Origin: Cloacimonetes bacterium SCGC AAA252-N17
GTDB taxonomy: Bacteria > Cloacimonadota > Cloacimonadia > JGIOTU-2
Direction: 5' to 3'
Assembly (NCBI GenBank): GCA_000404785.1
Contig: ASNI01000012.1
Location: forward strand, 1 to 54,435
DNA length: 54,435 bases
Shown here: piece by piece, positions 28,040-35,817 of the stretch
How positions within the stretch are numbered: position 1 is the stretch's first letter
Layout of the letters: each line of letters begins with the position of its first letter
Notes under the pieces: generated by a model
Database searches by the model: none
The model's input: only the letters and a program-made list of their open reading frames with translations
Told to the model about the DNA's origin: nothing
Program-made: the position numbers and the translations under genes

Positions 28040-28156
28040 ATGAAAGTACGAGCATCAGTAAAGAAACTTTGTAAAGATTGTAAAATCGTAAAGCGCAAAG
28101 GGCGCATATATGTAATTTGTTCATCAAATCCAAAACATAAACAGAGACAAGGTTAA
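28040..28156 (+). CDS. rpmJ: 50S ribosomal protein L36, zinc-binding type
   Basis: A 38-residue gene found by eye. The product begins MKVRASVKKLCKDCKIVKRK and ends NPKHKQRQG. Cysteines 11, 14 and 27 and histidine 33 make the C+ zinc site. AGAGGA lies before the ATG. The infA-rpmJ-rpsM-rpsK-rpsD-rpoA-rplQ order is the standard alpha operon layout. Confidence 0.97.
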   Translation: MKVRASVKKLCKDCKIVKRKGRIYVICSSNPKHKQRQG

Positions 28157-28169
28157 GATAGGAGGCATT

Positions 28170-28535
28170 TTGGCAAGAATAGCAGGTGTTGATTTACCAA
28201 GTGAAAAGCGAATAGAGATTGGCTTGACCTATATTTTTGGTATAGGTCGCTCAACCTCTAATGCGATACTGGGGAAAGCCGGTGTCGATATCAATAAAAA
28301 AGTAAAAGATCTTACTGATCAGGACGTTATTAAACTGCGTGATATCATCAGAGATAATTATATGATCGAAGGTGATCTGCGTAAAGAAAGAACCATGAAT
28401 ATCAAACGTCTCATGGAGATCGGTTGCTATCGTGGTTTGCGTCATCGTATCGGCCTTCCTGTTCACGGACAAAGTACACATTCAAATGCCCGTACAAGAA
28501 AAGGTCCTCGAAGTAGCCGAGTCGGTAGGAAATAG
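28170..28535 (+). CDS. rpsM: 30S ribosomal protein S13
   Basis: Head protein contacting P-site tRNA and bridging to L5. The 121-residue product begins MARIAGVDLPSEKRIEIGLT from a TTG start set by AGGAGG at about 28159-28164. The C-terminal signature GLPVHGQSTHSNARTRKGP is present. Confidence 0.96.
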   Translation: MARIAGVDLPSEKRIEIGLTYIFGIGRSTSNAILGKAGVDINKKVKDLTDQDVIKLRDIIRDNYMIEGDLRKERTMNIKRLMEIGCYRGLRHRIGLPVHGQSTHSNARTRKGPRSSRVGRK

Positions 28536-28546
28536 CAGGAGAAAAG

Positions 28547-28948
28547 ATGGCAGTAAAAAGCAAACAGAAAAAAACAGTAAGAAAAAAGAAAGTACGTCTT
28601 CAGGAAACTGACGGCATTGCCCATATCCAGGCAACATTTAATAATACTATTATCACAATTACTGATAAGAAGGGTAATGTGATCACCTGGTCAAGCTGTG
28701 GAAAGAATGGATTCAAGAATTCCAAAAAAAGCACTTCCTATGCAGCTCAGCAGACTGCAAAGGACATCGCAGCCAAAGTGTTGAATATGGGTTTAAGAAA
28801 TATACATGTTCGCGTGAGTGGACCCGGTTCCGGAAGAGATTCTGCAGTTCGTTCACTTCAAGCAGAAGGTTTGAATGTATTGTCAATTCTTGATACGACT
28901 CCCATTCCTCATAATGGCTGTCGTCCACCCAAGCGAAGAAGAATTTAA
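28547..28948 (+). CDS. rpsK: 30S ribosomal protein S11
   Basis: Platform protein near the E site. The 133-residue product has a basic N terminus, GIAHIQATFNNTIITITDKK, and the C-terminal signature DTTPIPHNGCRPPKRRRI. Length is typical. The RBS (AGGAGAA) precedes the ATG. Confidence 0.97.
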   Translation: MAVKSKQKKTVRKKKVRLQETDGIAHIQATFNNTIITITDKKGNVITWSSCGKNGFKNSKKSTSYAAQQTAKDIAAKVLNMGLRNIHVRVSGPGSGRDSAVRSLQAEGLNVLSILDTTPIPHNGCRPPKRRRI

Positions 28949-28959
28949 GAGGATTCAGA

Positions 28960-29589
28960 ATGGCTAGATTTTTAGGATCAAAATGTAAATTATGTAGAAG
29001 AGAAGGTGTTAAACTCTTTTTGAAAGGTGCACGTTGTTACACTCAAAAATGCAGTATTGAACGCAGGAATACTCCTCCAGGAGAGAGTAAAAGAAGATAT
29101 CGAGCAAAATTGAGCGACTATGCGATCCATCTTCGTGAAAAGCAAAAAGCAAAGAGAACCTATGGTCTTCTTGAAAAACAGTTCAAGAACTATTTCAAGA
29201 AAGCATCCAAAATGAAGGGTGTGACCGGTGAAAATCTTTTAAGACTTCTAGAAATACGACTGGATAACACTATTTATAGAATGGGTTTTGCAACCTCACG
29301 AAATGCTGCTCGTCAGCTTGTGAATCATGGACATGTGCTGGTCGATGGAAAGAAAGTTGATATTCCATCCTTTCTCGTTGCACCCGGACAAAAGATCGAA
29401 ATAAGAAATAAAAGTAGACAAATACCCAATATCCATGAAGCTATGGAAGCACATAAGTCACTTGATCAGTTTAACTGGCTTGAGGTTCATCCTGAAGAAT
29501 TTTCGGGTTATGTGAAAACTCTGCCAAGCGCTGATCAGCTTCCACAGGATATTGATCATAGATTGATTATTGAATTCTACTCTAAATAA
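28960..29589 (+). CDS. rpsD: 30S ribosomal protein S4, zinc-binding type
   Basis: Primary 16S binder and, in E. coli, repressor of the alpha operon. The 209-residue product has four N-terminal cysteines (CKLC near residue 9, then CYTQKC near 26-31) typical of the zinc-binding form. It also has the S4 RNA-binding domain LEIRLDNTIYRMGFATSRNA. Confidence 0.97.
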   Translation: MARFLGSKCKLCRREGVKLFLKGARCYTQKCSIERRNTPPGESKRRYRAKLSDYAIHLREKQKAKRTYGLLEKQFKNYFKKASKMKGVTGENLLRLLEIRLDNTIYRMGFATSRNAARQLVNHGHVLVDGKKVDIPSFLVAPGQKIEIRNKSRQIPNIHEAMEAHKSLDQFNWLEVHPEEFSGYVKTLPSADQLPQDIDHRLIIEFYSK

Positions 29590-29604
29590 TACATAGGAGT
29601 ACAC

Positions 29605-30615
29605 ATGGTTGATTTAGAACCAATACAAATGCCTACATATATTGATAAGGACGAAAAGACCTATTCAAAAACCTATGGCAAATTCACCATCGGTCCCTTT
29701 GAACAGGGTCTCGGCACTACGGTCGCAAATTCCTTCCGTCGAGTGCTTTTGTCTTCAATTCAGGGCGGAGCAGTACGTTTTGTAAAGGTGCATGGACTCC
29801 AGCATCAATATACTGCGATACCTGGTGCACGTGAAGACTATATAGAGCTTATTCTTAACCTGAAAAATCTTGTGCTAAAGATTAACAGCACCAAAGAAGA
29901 AAAGCTCGAATTATCTGTAAAAGGTCCTGGCAAGATCACTGCTGGACAGATCACCACACCCAAAGCTGTTGAGATCATAAATAAAGATCTGCATCTCCTT
30001 GAACTTGTCGATGATGTTGATTTTCACATGGAACTCTGGGTAAATAACGGTATCGGTTATATCCGTGAAAATGAGCATGATACATCAGAAACACAGATTG
30101 GAATGATCCCCATTGATTCAATTTATTCACCGATTCGAAAGGTAAATTTCAATATCGGCAGAGAAAGAGTTGATGAGAAGATCGACTATGACAAGATCAT
30201 CCTAGAGATATGGACTGATGGAAGTATTGTGCCGGAAGAAGCACTCAGTCTTTCAGCGAAAATATTAAAAGATTGTTTCCAAGCAATTATTCAGTTCGAA
30301 GAAGAACCAAAATATATCAAGAGAGAAAAGATCGATCCTGAATTGAAAAATCTTCAAAAACTTATGAAGATGAAGGTTGGTGAACTTGAGTTGAGTGTCC
30401 GTTGCAGCAATTGTCTTGCAGCATCAAAGATAGGATTCGTAAAAGAACTGGTTGCAAAAACAGAGAACCAGCTCCTTCGCCTGCGTAATTTCGGTAAAAA
30501 ATCTCTTGATGAAGTAAGAACAGTACTTGACCGTTATGGCTTGAAACTTGGTATGGATATTAAGAAAATTGATGAGCAACTTGAAACTCTCAAAAAAATT
30601 GAGGAACAAAAATGA
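29605..30615 (+). CDS. rpoA: DNA-directed RNA polymerase alpha subunit
   Basis: Assembly platform of RNA polymerase. The 336-residue product has the alpha-NTD (GPFEQGLGTTVANSFRRVLL; GAREDY) and a complete alpha-CTD (ELSVRCSNCLAASKI ... LRNFGKKSLDEV). The CTD keeps the arginine and asparagine used for UP-element DNA contact. Its stop overlaps the rplQ start (ATGA at 30612-30615). Confidence 0.97.
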   Translation: MVDLEPIQMPTYIDKDEKTYSKTYGKFTIGPFEQGLGTTVANSFRRVLLSSIQGGAVRFVKVHGLQHQYTAIPGAREDYIELILNLKNLVLKINSTKEEKLELSVKGPGKITAGQITTPKAVEIINKDLHLLELVDDVDFHMELWVNNGIGYIRENEHDTSETQIGMIPIDSIYSPIRKVNFNIGRERVDEKIDYDKIILEIWTDGSIVPEEALSLSAKILKDCFQAIIQFEEEPKYIKREKIDPELKNLQKLMKMKVGELELSVRCSNCLAASKIGFVKELVAKTENQLLRLRNFGKKSLDEVRTVLDRYGLKLGMDIKKIDEQLETLKKIEEQK

Positions 30616-31376
30616 GACATCACAAAAAAGGTACAACATCCTTTGGCAGACTATTAGGACAGAAAAAAGCCCTTTTGAATAATCTCGTTATTGCACTTCT
30701 GCAAAATGAGAGAATTGAAACTACACTTGCTCGTGCAAAAGAAACAGGACGTCTAACAGAAAAACTGATCACCTTCGGAAAAAAAGGTACTGTTCATGCA
30801 CGCAGACAAGCATATAAAATTTTAAAAAAAAGAGATATGGTAAAAAAACTCTTTGATGAAATAGCCCCAAAGTATAAAAACAGAAGTGGCGGCTATACTC
30901 GCGTTATCAAAACTGGCTTCCGTATCGGCGATGCGGCTACTACAGCAATCGTCGAATTTGTAGAAGAAGAAATTGCAGCAAAGAAGAAAAAGAAATCAAA
31001 AACCGATAAGCCGAAAACATCAAAGAAACCTGCTGTAGAGAAGAAAAAACAAGAGAAACCAAAAGCTAAAGTTGAGAAAAAAGAAGAAGTTACAGAAGAG
31101 ATAAAAGTAAAACCTGAGATTGAAGAAAAAGTAGAAACTCCCGAGACTGTGGAACCGGAAATTGAAGAGAAGCAGGAAGATCTTGAAGAGAGCAAGGAAG
31201 AAGTGGAAGAAGCGTTGAATGAGGGAGTTGCAGAAGAAGCTCCACTAGAAAAAGAAGAAGAAGCAGTCGAAGAGAAGGCGGAAGAGGAAAAGAAGGAAGA
31301 GCCGGAATCTAAGAAAGAAACTGAATCTCCGAAAGAAGAAAAACCTGAAGAGTCACTTAAAAAAGAAAAATCTTAA
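30612..31376 (+). CDS. rplQ: 50S ribosomal protein L17 with long charged C-terminal tail
   Basis: The first ~118 residues are a canonical L17 (start MRHHKKGTTSFGRLLGQKKA; GGYTRVIKTGFRIGDAATTA). The remaining ~136 residues are almost entirely Lys/Glu/Pro/Ala. A basic patch (KKKKKSKTDKPKTSKKPAVE) is followed by a strongly acidic Glu-rich stretch and a Lys/Glu end, doubling the normal length. The tail is predicted to be disordered. Coding is continuous and the stop lies 63 nt before the operon terminator. The L17 assignment is certain; the role of the tail is unknown. Confidence 0.96.
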   Translation: MRHHKKGTTSFGRLLGQKKALLNNLVIALLQNERIETTLARAKETGRLTEKLITFGKKGTVHARRQAYKILKKRDMVKKLFDEIAPKYKNRSGGYTRVIKTGFRIGDAATTAIVEFVEEEIAAKKKKKSKTDKPKTSKKPAVEKKKQEKPKAKVEKKEEVTEEIKVKPEIEEKVETPETVEPEIEEKQEDLEESKEEVEEALNEGVAEEAPLEKEEEAVEEKAEEEKKEEPESKKETESPKEEKPEESLKKEKS

Positions 31377-31439
31377 TGGTTAATTTTATATAAAGTTTCC
31401 CCCCTTAAAGCGGTAGTAATATCGTTTTAAAGACCTCCT

Positions 31440-31479
31440 CAGCCCAGGTGGCCTCCCCTCTGCCTGGGCTGTTTGTTTT
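31440..31479 (+). terminator. Intrinsic terminator of the ribosomal superoperon
   Basis: A perfect 9-bp stem CAGCCCAGG (31440-31448) / CCTGGGCTG (31463-31471) with a 14-nt loop is followed by TTTGTTTT. It is the only strong terminator between the first tRNA and this point, so it ends a transcription unit of about 31 kb. Confidence 0.9.
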
Positions 31480-31764
31480 GGTGAAAATAATGATAAAGTG
31501 TGAATTTTAGACTTATGATATTATTATGTTATTAGGAAAAGTTTTTATTATTATTTTAAACAACAATCGGAAATTTTGAAAAAATTTAACAAAAGAAATT
31601 TTAAATATCTAAATGTCTTAATATAAATTTAGGATTAAATCCAGCTATAAACTGAGGTTAAAATATGAAAAAAGGATTATACAAATTTTGGCATTATGCC
31701 AAAAAATATTGTTGAGAATAAAAAGATAAACAAAAATTACTAAACTAAACAAAAAGGAGTAATC
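31480..31764. other. Gene-free AT-rich spacer before the paralog array
   Basis: No credible gene is seen. The spacer holds copy 1 of an intergenic element that recurs upstream of paralogs 2 and 3, and the RBS AAGGAG at about 31754-31759 for the first paralog. A 16-codon reading at 31664 is not conserved in the other copies. No convincing -35/-10 pair was found. Confidence 0.6.
31570..31715 (+). repeat. Intergenic element, copy 1
   Basis: About 145 nt shared with 33085-33239 and 35630-35790. The most conserved core, AAATCCAGCTATAAACTGAG (31637-31656), is identical in all three copies. Downstream is an inverted repeat TTTTGGCAT-T-ATGCCAAAA (31686-31704), perfect here and imperfect in the others. 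It precedes paralog 1 and is probably a shared promoter/leader region carried along by duplication. Confidence 0.75.
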
Positions 31765-33072
31765 ATGAAAAAGATTATTTTAATATCCTGTATAATTCTT
31801 CTAAGCAGTATAAGTTTGTTATTTGCATTAGAAGAATTTTCCACAGAACCAATCAGTTTAGATGAATTTATTGAAGAATACCTCCCTGACTATACTTTAC
31901 AAAAACTAATACCGCTTGAAGGAATAGGACGAGCTTATGCAGTTGCAAAAGATAGTGGTAATATTGTTGCAATTACTGAAATTGGAGACAAATTTAAAGT
32001 ATATTACTTTGATATTGAAGGAAATCTGAAATGGACGAAAGATTTTGATAAAGTAGAATTGTATGGTTCTTTTCATAAAGTGAAATCTATGGATTGCGAG
32101 GTAGCAGATAACGGAGAGACGATTTGTCTTTACATATCTCCTCAAATGGAGTTTGCTAAACCTACTGGCTTTTATGGAATTATAAATACAATTCTATCAA
32201 AAAAAGGTAATGTGCTTTTCACAAAAATATTGGAAGGGACCTGGTTGATACCATCTCCTGATGGGAAATATCTTTATAAAGAAGCATCAATAACTTCCGA
32301 TTATAGAACTTCTGAATTTGAACTTTATAAAACTAATGGTACTTTGGTTAACATCAAGGGCTTTGATAATTTTGATAATATGGATGTTGTAAATGTAAGA
32401 TTAAAATTTGTATCAGGCAACCATATCCTTGCGTATATTGCAAAAAGAAAGGATAATGATTGGTTTAACTATTTTAGGTTTTTAAAACTGGAAAATGAAA
32501 ATGTTGCTACTCTTTGCGAATATGAAGTTGCTTTGAGACAAGATTTTGATGAATTTTTCAATGTAAAATCTGAAGATAATAGAATTGCTATATGTAGTGG
32601 TGTAGCTTTTTCGAAATTATATGTTTTTGATGTTGCTGGAAATCTTCTTTATTTTGAAGATAATTCTTATCAATCTTTTGATTTTGTGAATGATAATGAA
32701 CTGTTTTTACAAACACATACTGCAAAAGGGCAATATTCCAAATTAATAAATCTTTCTCCAAAAGAAGTTAGAAAGGAAAATATTACTTTTAGGTATGAGA
32801 AATATATTAAACAAATAGATAATAAATTCTATGATTATGATGAATTTAATAATGTATTAGAATTGAATAACTTGTTGCTGTTTTCGATAAAGAGATATCC
32901 TTATTCTAAAAGAAATTTTTATACTATTGTTCTTGATATGAATGACTGGAAACATAGTAAAAATATTGAGCATAATGTTGATTATATTGCGAGAGATAAT
33001 GAGGAATTTTTCGTATTTGAGAAATATAATGAAAATCCTGAAATAGTAATTATACGAGGAGGTGAAAAATGA
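31765..33072 (+). CDS. Exported protein of unknown function, paralog 1
   Basis: Not a family I recognise. The 435-residue product has an N-terminal signal peptide (about 1-25, ending LLFALEE). The rest is rich in short beta-like stretches such as SGNIVAITEIG and YYFDIEGNLKWTKDF, suggesting a beta-propeller of PQQ/WD40 type (inference). It shares its plan and much sequence with the genes at 34343 and 35818: start motif STEPISLDEFIEEYLPDY, end motif NPEIVIIRGGEK. Nucleotides 31991-32150 are identical to 34569-34728. An SD plus relic start codon overlaps its stop. Confidence 0.85.
   Translation: MKKIILISCIILLSSISLLFALEEFSTEPISLDEFIEEYLPDYTLQKLIPLEGIGRAYAVAKDSGNIVAITEIGDKFKVYYFDIEGNLKWTKDFDKVELYGSFHKVKSMDCEVADNGETICLYISPQMEFAKPTGFYGIINTILSKKGNVLFTKILEGTWLIPSPDGKYLYKEASITSDYRTSEFELYKTNGTLVNIKGFDNFDNMDVVNVRLKFVSGNHILAYIAKRKDNDWFNYFRFLKLENENVATLCEYEVALRQDFDEFFNVKSEDNRIAICSGVAFSKLYVFDVAGNLLYFEDNSYQSFDFVNDNELFLQTHTAKGQYSKLINLSPKEVRKENITFRYEKYIKQIDNKFYDYDEFNNVLELNNLLLFSIKRYPYSKRNFYTIVLDMNDWKHSKNIEHNVDYIARDNEEFFVFEKYNENPEIVIIRGGEK
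31991..32150 (+). repeat. 160-nt perfect identity tract (copy in paralog 1)
   Basis: Every base matches 34569-34728 in paralog 2, whereas the 3' halves of the two genes differ clearly. A perfect tract inside otherwise diverged paralogs points to recent gene conversion or recombination. Confidence 0.9.
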
Positions 33073-33095
33073 GAACCCTTTCAAGAAAAATTTGA
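33069..33095 (+). pseudogene. Relic start of a lost gene after paralog 1
   Basis: A strong AGGAGG (33057-33062) with 6-nt spacing precedes ATG 33069, which overlaps the paralog stop as ATGA. Only eight codons follow (MRTLSRKI) before TGA. The M23 peptidase gene begins in the same way after paralog 3 (ATGA overlap, AGGAG, 6-nt spacing, MRSRY). It is best read as the remnant of a deleted second gene; a tiny coupled leader peptide is the alternative. Confidence 0.45.
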
Positions 33096-33239
33096 CAAAA
33101 GAAATTTAAAATATCTGAATGACTTAATATAAATTTAGTATTAAATCCAGCTATAAACTGAGGTACAAATGGGACGAAAAATTATGTTAATTTATAAGTT
33201 AGTAATTTGGGCGTTATGCCAAAAAATATTGTTAAAAAT
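33085..33239 (+). repeat. Intergenic element, copy 2 (cut by IS)
   Basis: Same element as 31570-31715, with the 20-nt core at 33143-33162. From 33170 it closely matches copy 3 (GGGACGAAAAATTAT then TTAATTTATAAGTTAG). It ends exactly at the insertion sequence, which now separates it from paralog 2. Confidence 0.8.
33232..33239. repeat. 8-bp target site duplication, left
   Basis: TTAAAAAT directly abuts the left end of the insertion sequence and is repeated exactly at 34285-34292 after its right end. Eight to nine bp is the usual duplication size for IS256-type elements. Confidence 0.85.
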
Positions 33240-34284
33240 GGGTTAATACCTTTTTTGTGTTGCTATTTTTCAGTTTTTTGACAAAATTTCATCAATAATT
33301 TTGTTTCTTAATTTCTTAGAATACCCTCGATGAATTCGTAATAAATCTTTGATCTTACTGTTCAAACTTTCTATATCATTTGTTGTGTTTGGGATGTCTA
33401 GTTCAGGATAATTTTGATATGTAAAAAGATATGGTAAATGACGTCTTATACTTCGCCTCGCTGAACGTAATTTCCGATGCGTAAAACTGCTGCTTCCATT
33501 CGGATGTAATGTCTTTTCTTTTAAAAATTCACTCCATTTATTCTCCCAATTTATAAAACCTTCATTAAATTCAGATTCACTGATTTTAGTTAAATCTGAT
33601 GTTAAGTTTTTTAATTCTTGTGCCGCTTCAAGACGTGGACGAAGTGTCAAATATCGTCTCAAAATCATCTTCTGGTGGAACTGACACACCTGTACCGGAA
33701 CATCTGCAAAAACTTCTTTAAGCCCGTATTTGCCGTCTGTTACGGCTGCTTCTACTGTATAGCCGTTGCTCTCTATCTCGTTTCTGAGGTCCTGATAGGA
33801 TACCATCTGCTCACTTGTGACATACTGCCATGCTAAGTTCTGTTTTGTGGTATATGAACGCAATATACTGACCCCATCACGACGACCAAAAAAGGTCGTA
33901 TCCACGATAATAACAACTTTAGCAGGTGATAATTTTAGAGAAGATATTGGGCTTTCCATCAATTTGTTAATAATCCAATTTCTGCTCTTTTTATAGCGCC
34001 TGGATAACTGATGTATGGTACATCGATCATATACATATTCATGCCAAATTCGATCGTAAATATCTCGTGTCTTGTAATGATTATTCTGGAATGTTTTGTG
34101 GCATGAAAGACATTTGTATCTTTGCAGATCATCTCTAGTTTTACCATGCTTTTTTATGTGTTTGGACCGACAATGAGGGCACTTTTTTTGACCATTTAAA
34201 ATTCCTTAAATTTTAAATCGCCATTAACTAACTAAGGGCCAATACGTTACAAGCTATTTAGCAACACAAAAAAGGTATTAACCC
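33240..34284 (-). mobile_element. IS256-like insertion sequence (Zn-ribbon variant), complete
   Basis: The element is 1045 bp. It has perfect 26-bp terminal inverted repeats (33240-33265 and 34259-34284, outer end GGGTTAATACCTTTTTTGTG) and 8-bp direct repeats outside. One transposase gene lies on the minus strand. It landed in the intergenic element between paralogs 1 and 2. Perfect ends and duplication suggest recent arrival. Family assignment comes from the transposase motifs and duplication size. Confidence 0.9.
33270..34195 (-). CDS. IS256-type DDE transposase, requires -1 slip
   Basis: Cuts and joins DNA for transposition. The main frame encodes an N-terminal zinc ribbon (CPHC then CLSC), a helix-turn-helix-like stretch, and the DDE core: VVIIVDTTFFGRRDG, AAVTDGKYGLKEVF with CQFHQ, and the final glutamate in NTTNDIESLNSKIK. 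ATG 34195 has AAGGA 7 nt upstream but reads out of frame after MVKK. A one-base backward slip in the A7 run (34183-34189) gives MVKKKCPHC and a continuous 308-residue protein. No start codon other than ATT exists in the main frame before the zinc ribbon; TTG 33962 would give only the last 230 residues. It is either programmed slippage or a broken copy. Confidence 0.85.
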
Positions 34285-34292
34285 TTAAAAAT
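34285..34292. repeat. 8-bp target site duplication, right
   Basis: Second copy of TTAAAAAT, immediately after the right inverted repeat. Removing the element and one copy rejoins the intergenic element to the paralog 2 upstream region. Confidence 0.85.
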
Positions 34293-34342
34293 AAACGATA
34301 ATGAAAAAATGACCGAAAGATATTCAGCATAAAGGAGAAACG

Positions 34343-35620
34343 ATGAAAAAGTGTATGACAATATTCAGCATAATATTTCTTATCAGCTTAAGTTTATTAG
34401 CTGAGTCAAATCAATTTTCTACAGAACCAATCAGTTTAGATGAATTTATTGAAGAATACCTTCCTGACTATAATCTTCAAAAACGAATACCGCTTGAAGG
34501 GATAGGACGAGCTTATGCTGTTGCAAAAAACAGTGGTAATATTGTTGCGATTACGGAAATAGGAGACCAATTTAAAGTATATTACTTTGATATTGAAGGA
34601 AATCTGAAATGGACGAAAGATTTTGATAAAGTAGAATTGTATGGTTCTTTTCATAAAGTGAAATCTATGGATTGCGAGGTAGCAGATAACGGAGAGACGA
34701 TTTGTCTTTACATATCTCCTCAAATGGATTTTGCTAAACCTACAGGCTTTTATGGAGTTATAAATACAATCTTATCAAAAAAAGGAGATGTTCTTTACAC
34801 AAAACTTTTGGAAGGCACCTGGTTGATACCATCTCCTGATGGAAAATATCTTTATAAGAGAACAGGTCAAGCAGCGGATTACTGGCAACCAGGGCTTGAA
34901 CTTTACAGAAGTGACGGCACATTAGTTAATTTCAAAGGATTTGATTATACAAAAGATGATGTAAATGTAAGATTAAAATTTGTATTAGATGACCACATTC
35001 TTGCTTATATCGAAAGAAAAGAAGGGGATAACTATTCTGCCTATTTCAGATTTTTAACGCTGAAAAATGAGACAGTTACAACGATTTGGGAATATGAAAT
35101 TCCTGTTGGACAGGATTTAGCTTATTATTTTGACTTAAATGTGAAACTTGAAAATAATAGAATATTGATTCGTGGGCGCCATTTATATGTATTTGATTTT
35201 GAAGGGAATCTTCTTTATTTTAAGGATAAAAGTTTCTATCAATCTTTTGATTTTTTGAATGCGAATGAATTATTCTTACAAAGCTTCGTTCCTCAGAAAA
35301 AAAGATATTCAAAATTACTAAACATTTCAACAAAAGAAATTATAAAGGAAAAAGTTACTTTAAGATATGAAGAGAATGATTATGATGGATTTAGGAATGC
35401 AATTGTGTTTAATGATATACTATTGTTATCAGTAAGAAATTTTTCGTGGTTGAGAAGTACTTTTCACACAAGTATACATGATTTTGCTAATGATTTGAGT
35501 CAAATTCACACCCTCTACCATAATGTTGATTCTATCACTAAAAATGATGAAAAGATATTTGTTTTTGAGAAATATAATGAGAATCCTGAAATAGTAATTC
35601 TTATTGGAGGTGAGAAATGA
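34343..35620 (+). CDS. Exported protein of unknown function, paralog 2
   Basis: The 425-residue product has a signal peptide (MKKCMTIFSIIFLISLSLLA) and the family start motif STEPISLDEFIEEYLPDY. Its first ~170 residues are almost the same as paralog 1, with a stretch identical at the DNA level; the second half is much more diverged. It ends NPEIVILIGGEK. RBS AAGGAG precedes the ATG. Its original upstream element now lies on the far side of the insertion sequence, so its expression may be altered. Function unknown; a beta-propeller-like fold is only a guess. Confidence 0.85.
   Translation: MKKCMTIFSIIFLISLSLLAESNQFSTEPISLDEFIEEYLPDYNLQKRIPLEGIGRAYAVAKNSGNIVAITEIGDQFKVYYFDIEGNLKWTKDFDKVELYGSFHKVKSMDCEVADNGETICLYISPQMDFAKPTGFYGVINTILSKKGDVLYTKLLEGTWLIPSPDGKYLYKRTGQAADYWQPGLELYRSDGTLVNFKGFDYTKDDVNVRLKFVLDDHILAYIERKEGDNYSAYFRFLTLKNETVTTIWEYEIPVGQDLAYYFDLNVKLENNRILIRGRHLYVFDFEGNLLYFKDKSFYQSFDFLNANELFLQSFVPQKKRYSKLLNISTKEIIKEKVTLRYEENDYDGFRNAIVFNDILLLSVRNFSWLRSTFHTSIHDFANDLSQIHTLYHNVDSITKNDEKIFVFEKYNENPEIVILIGGEK
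34569..34728 (+). repeat. 160-nt perfect identity tract (copy in paralog 2)
   Basis: Identical to 31991-32150 in paralog 1. Identity drops at the flanking positions and more strongly beyond about 34860. Confidence 0.9.
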
Positions 35621-35643
35621 GAAAATTTTCAATAAAAATTTGA
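35617..35643 (+). pseudogene. Relic start of a lost gene after paralog 2
   Basis: GGAGG (35606-35610) with 6-nt spacing precedes ATG 35617, overlapping the paralog 2 stop as ATGA. Eight codons (MRKFSIKI) precede TGA. It has the same architecture as 33069-33095 and as the live M23 start at 37011. Confidence 0.45.
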
Positions 35644-35790
35644 CAAAATAATTTATAAATATCTAAATGCTATTAAATAAATTATGGCTAAATCCAGCTA
35701 TAAACTGAGTTATAAATGGGACGAAAAATTATATTAATTTATAAGTTAGAAATCTTGGCACTATGCCAGAAATTATTGTTTATAAAAAAA
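35630..35790 (+). repeat. Intergenic element, copy 3
   Basis: Third copy of the element, with the 20-nt core at 35690-35709 and a degenerate GGCACTATGCC. It lies upstream of paralog 3. A reading frame from ATG 35716 into paralog 3 exists, but the RBS-backed start is 35818. Confidence 0.75.
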
Positions 35791-35817
35791 ATACAAAAAA
35801 AAAAGAGAGGAAGAACA

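Noticed and set aside
30893..31195. Minus-strand Ser/Phe-rich frame opposite the rplQ tail
   Set aside because: It is the complement of the Lys/Glu-rich repeat; low complexity alone explains it.
31664..31714. Possible 16-codon leader peptide upstream of paralog 1
   Set aside because: The frame and sequence are not preserved in the other two copies of the intergenic element.
35716..35817. Longer start for paralog 3
   Set aside because: It lies in the repeated intergenic element and would bury the signal peptide; the start at 35818 has an RBS and matches the paralogs.
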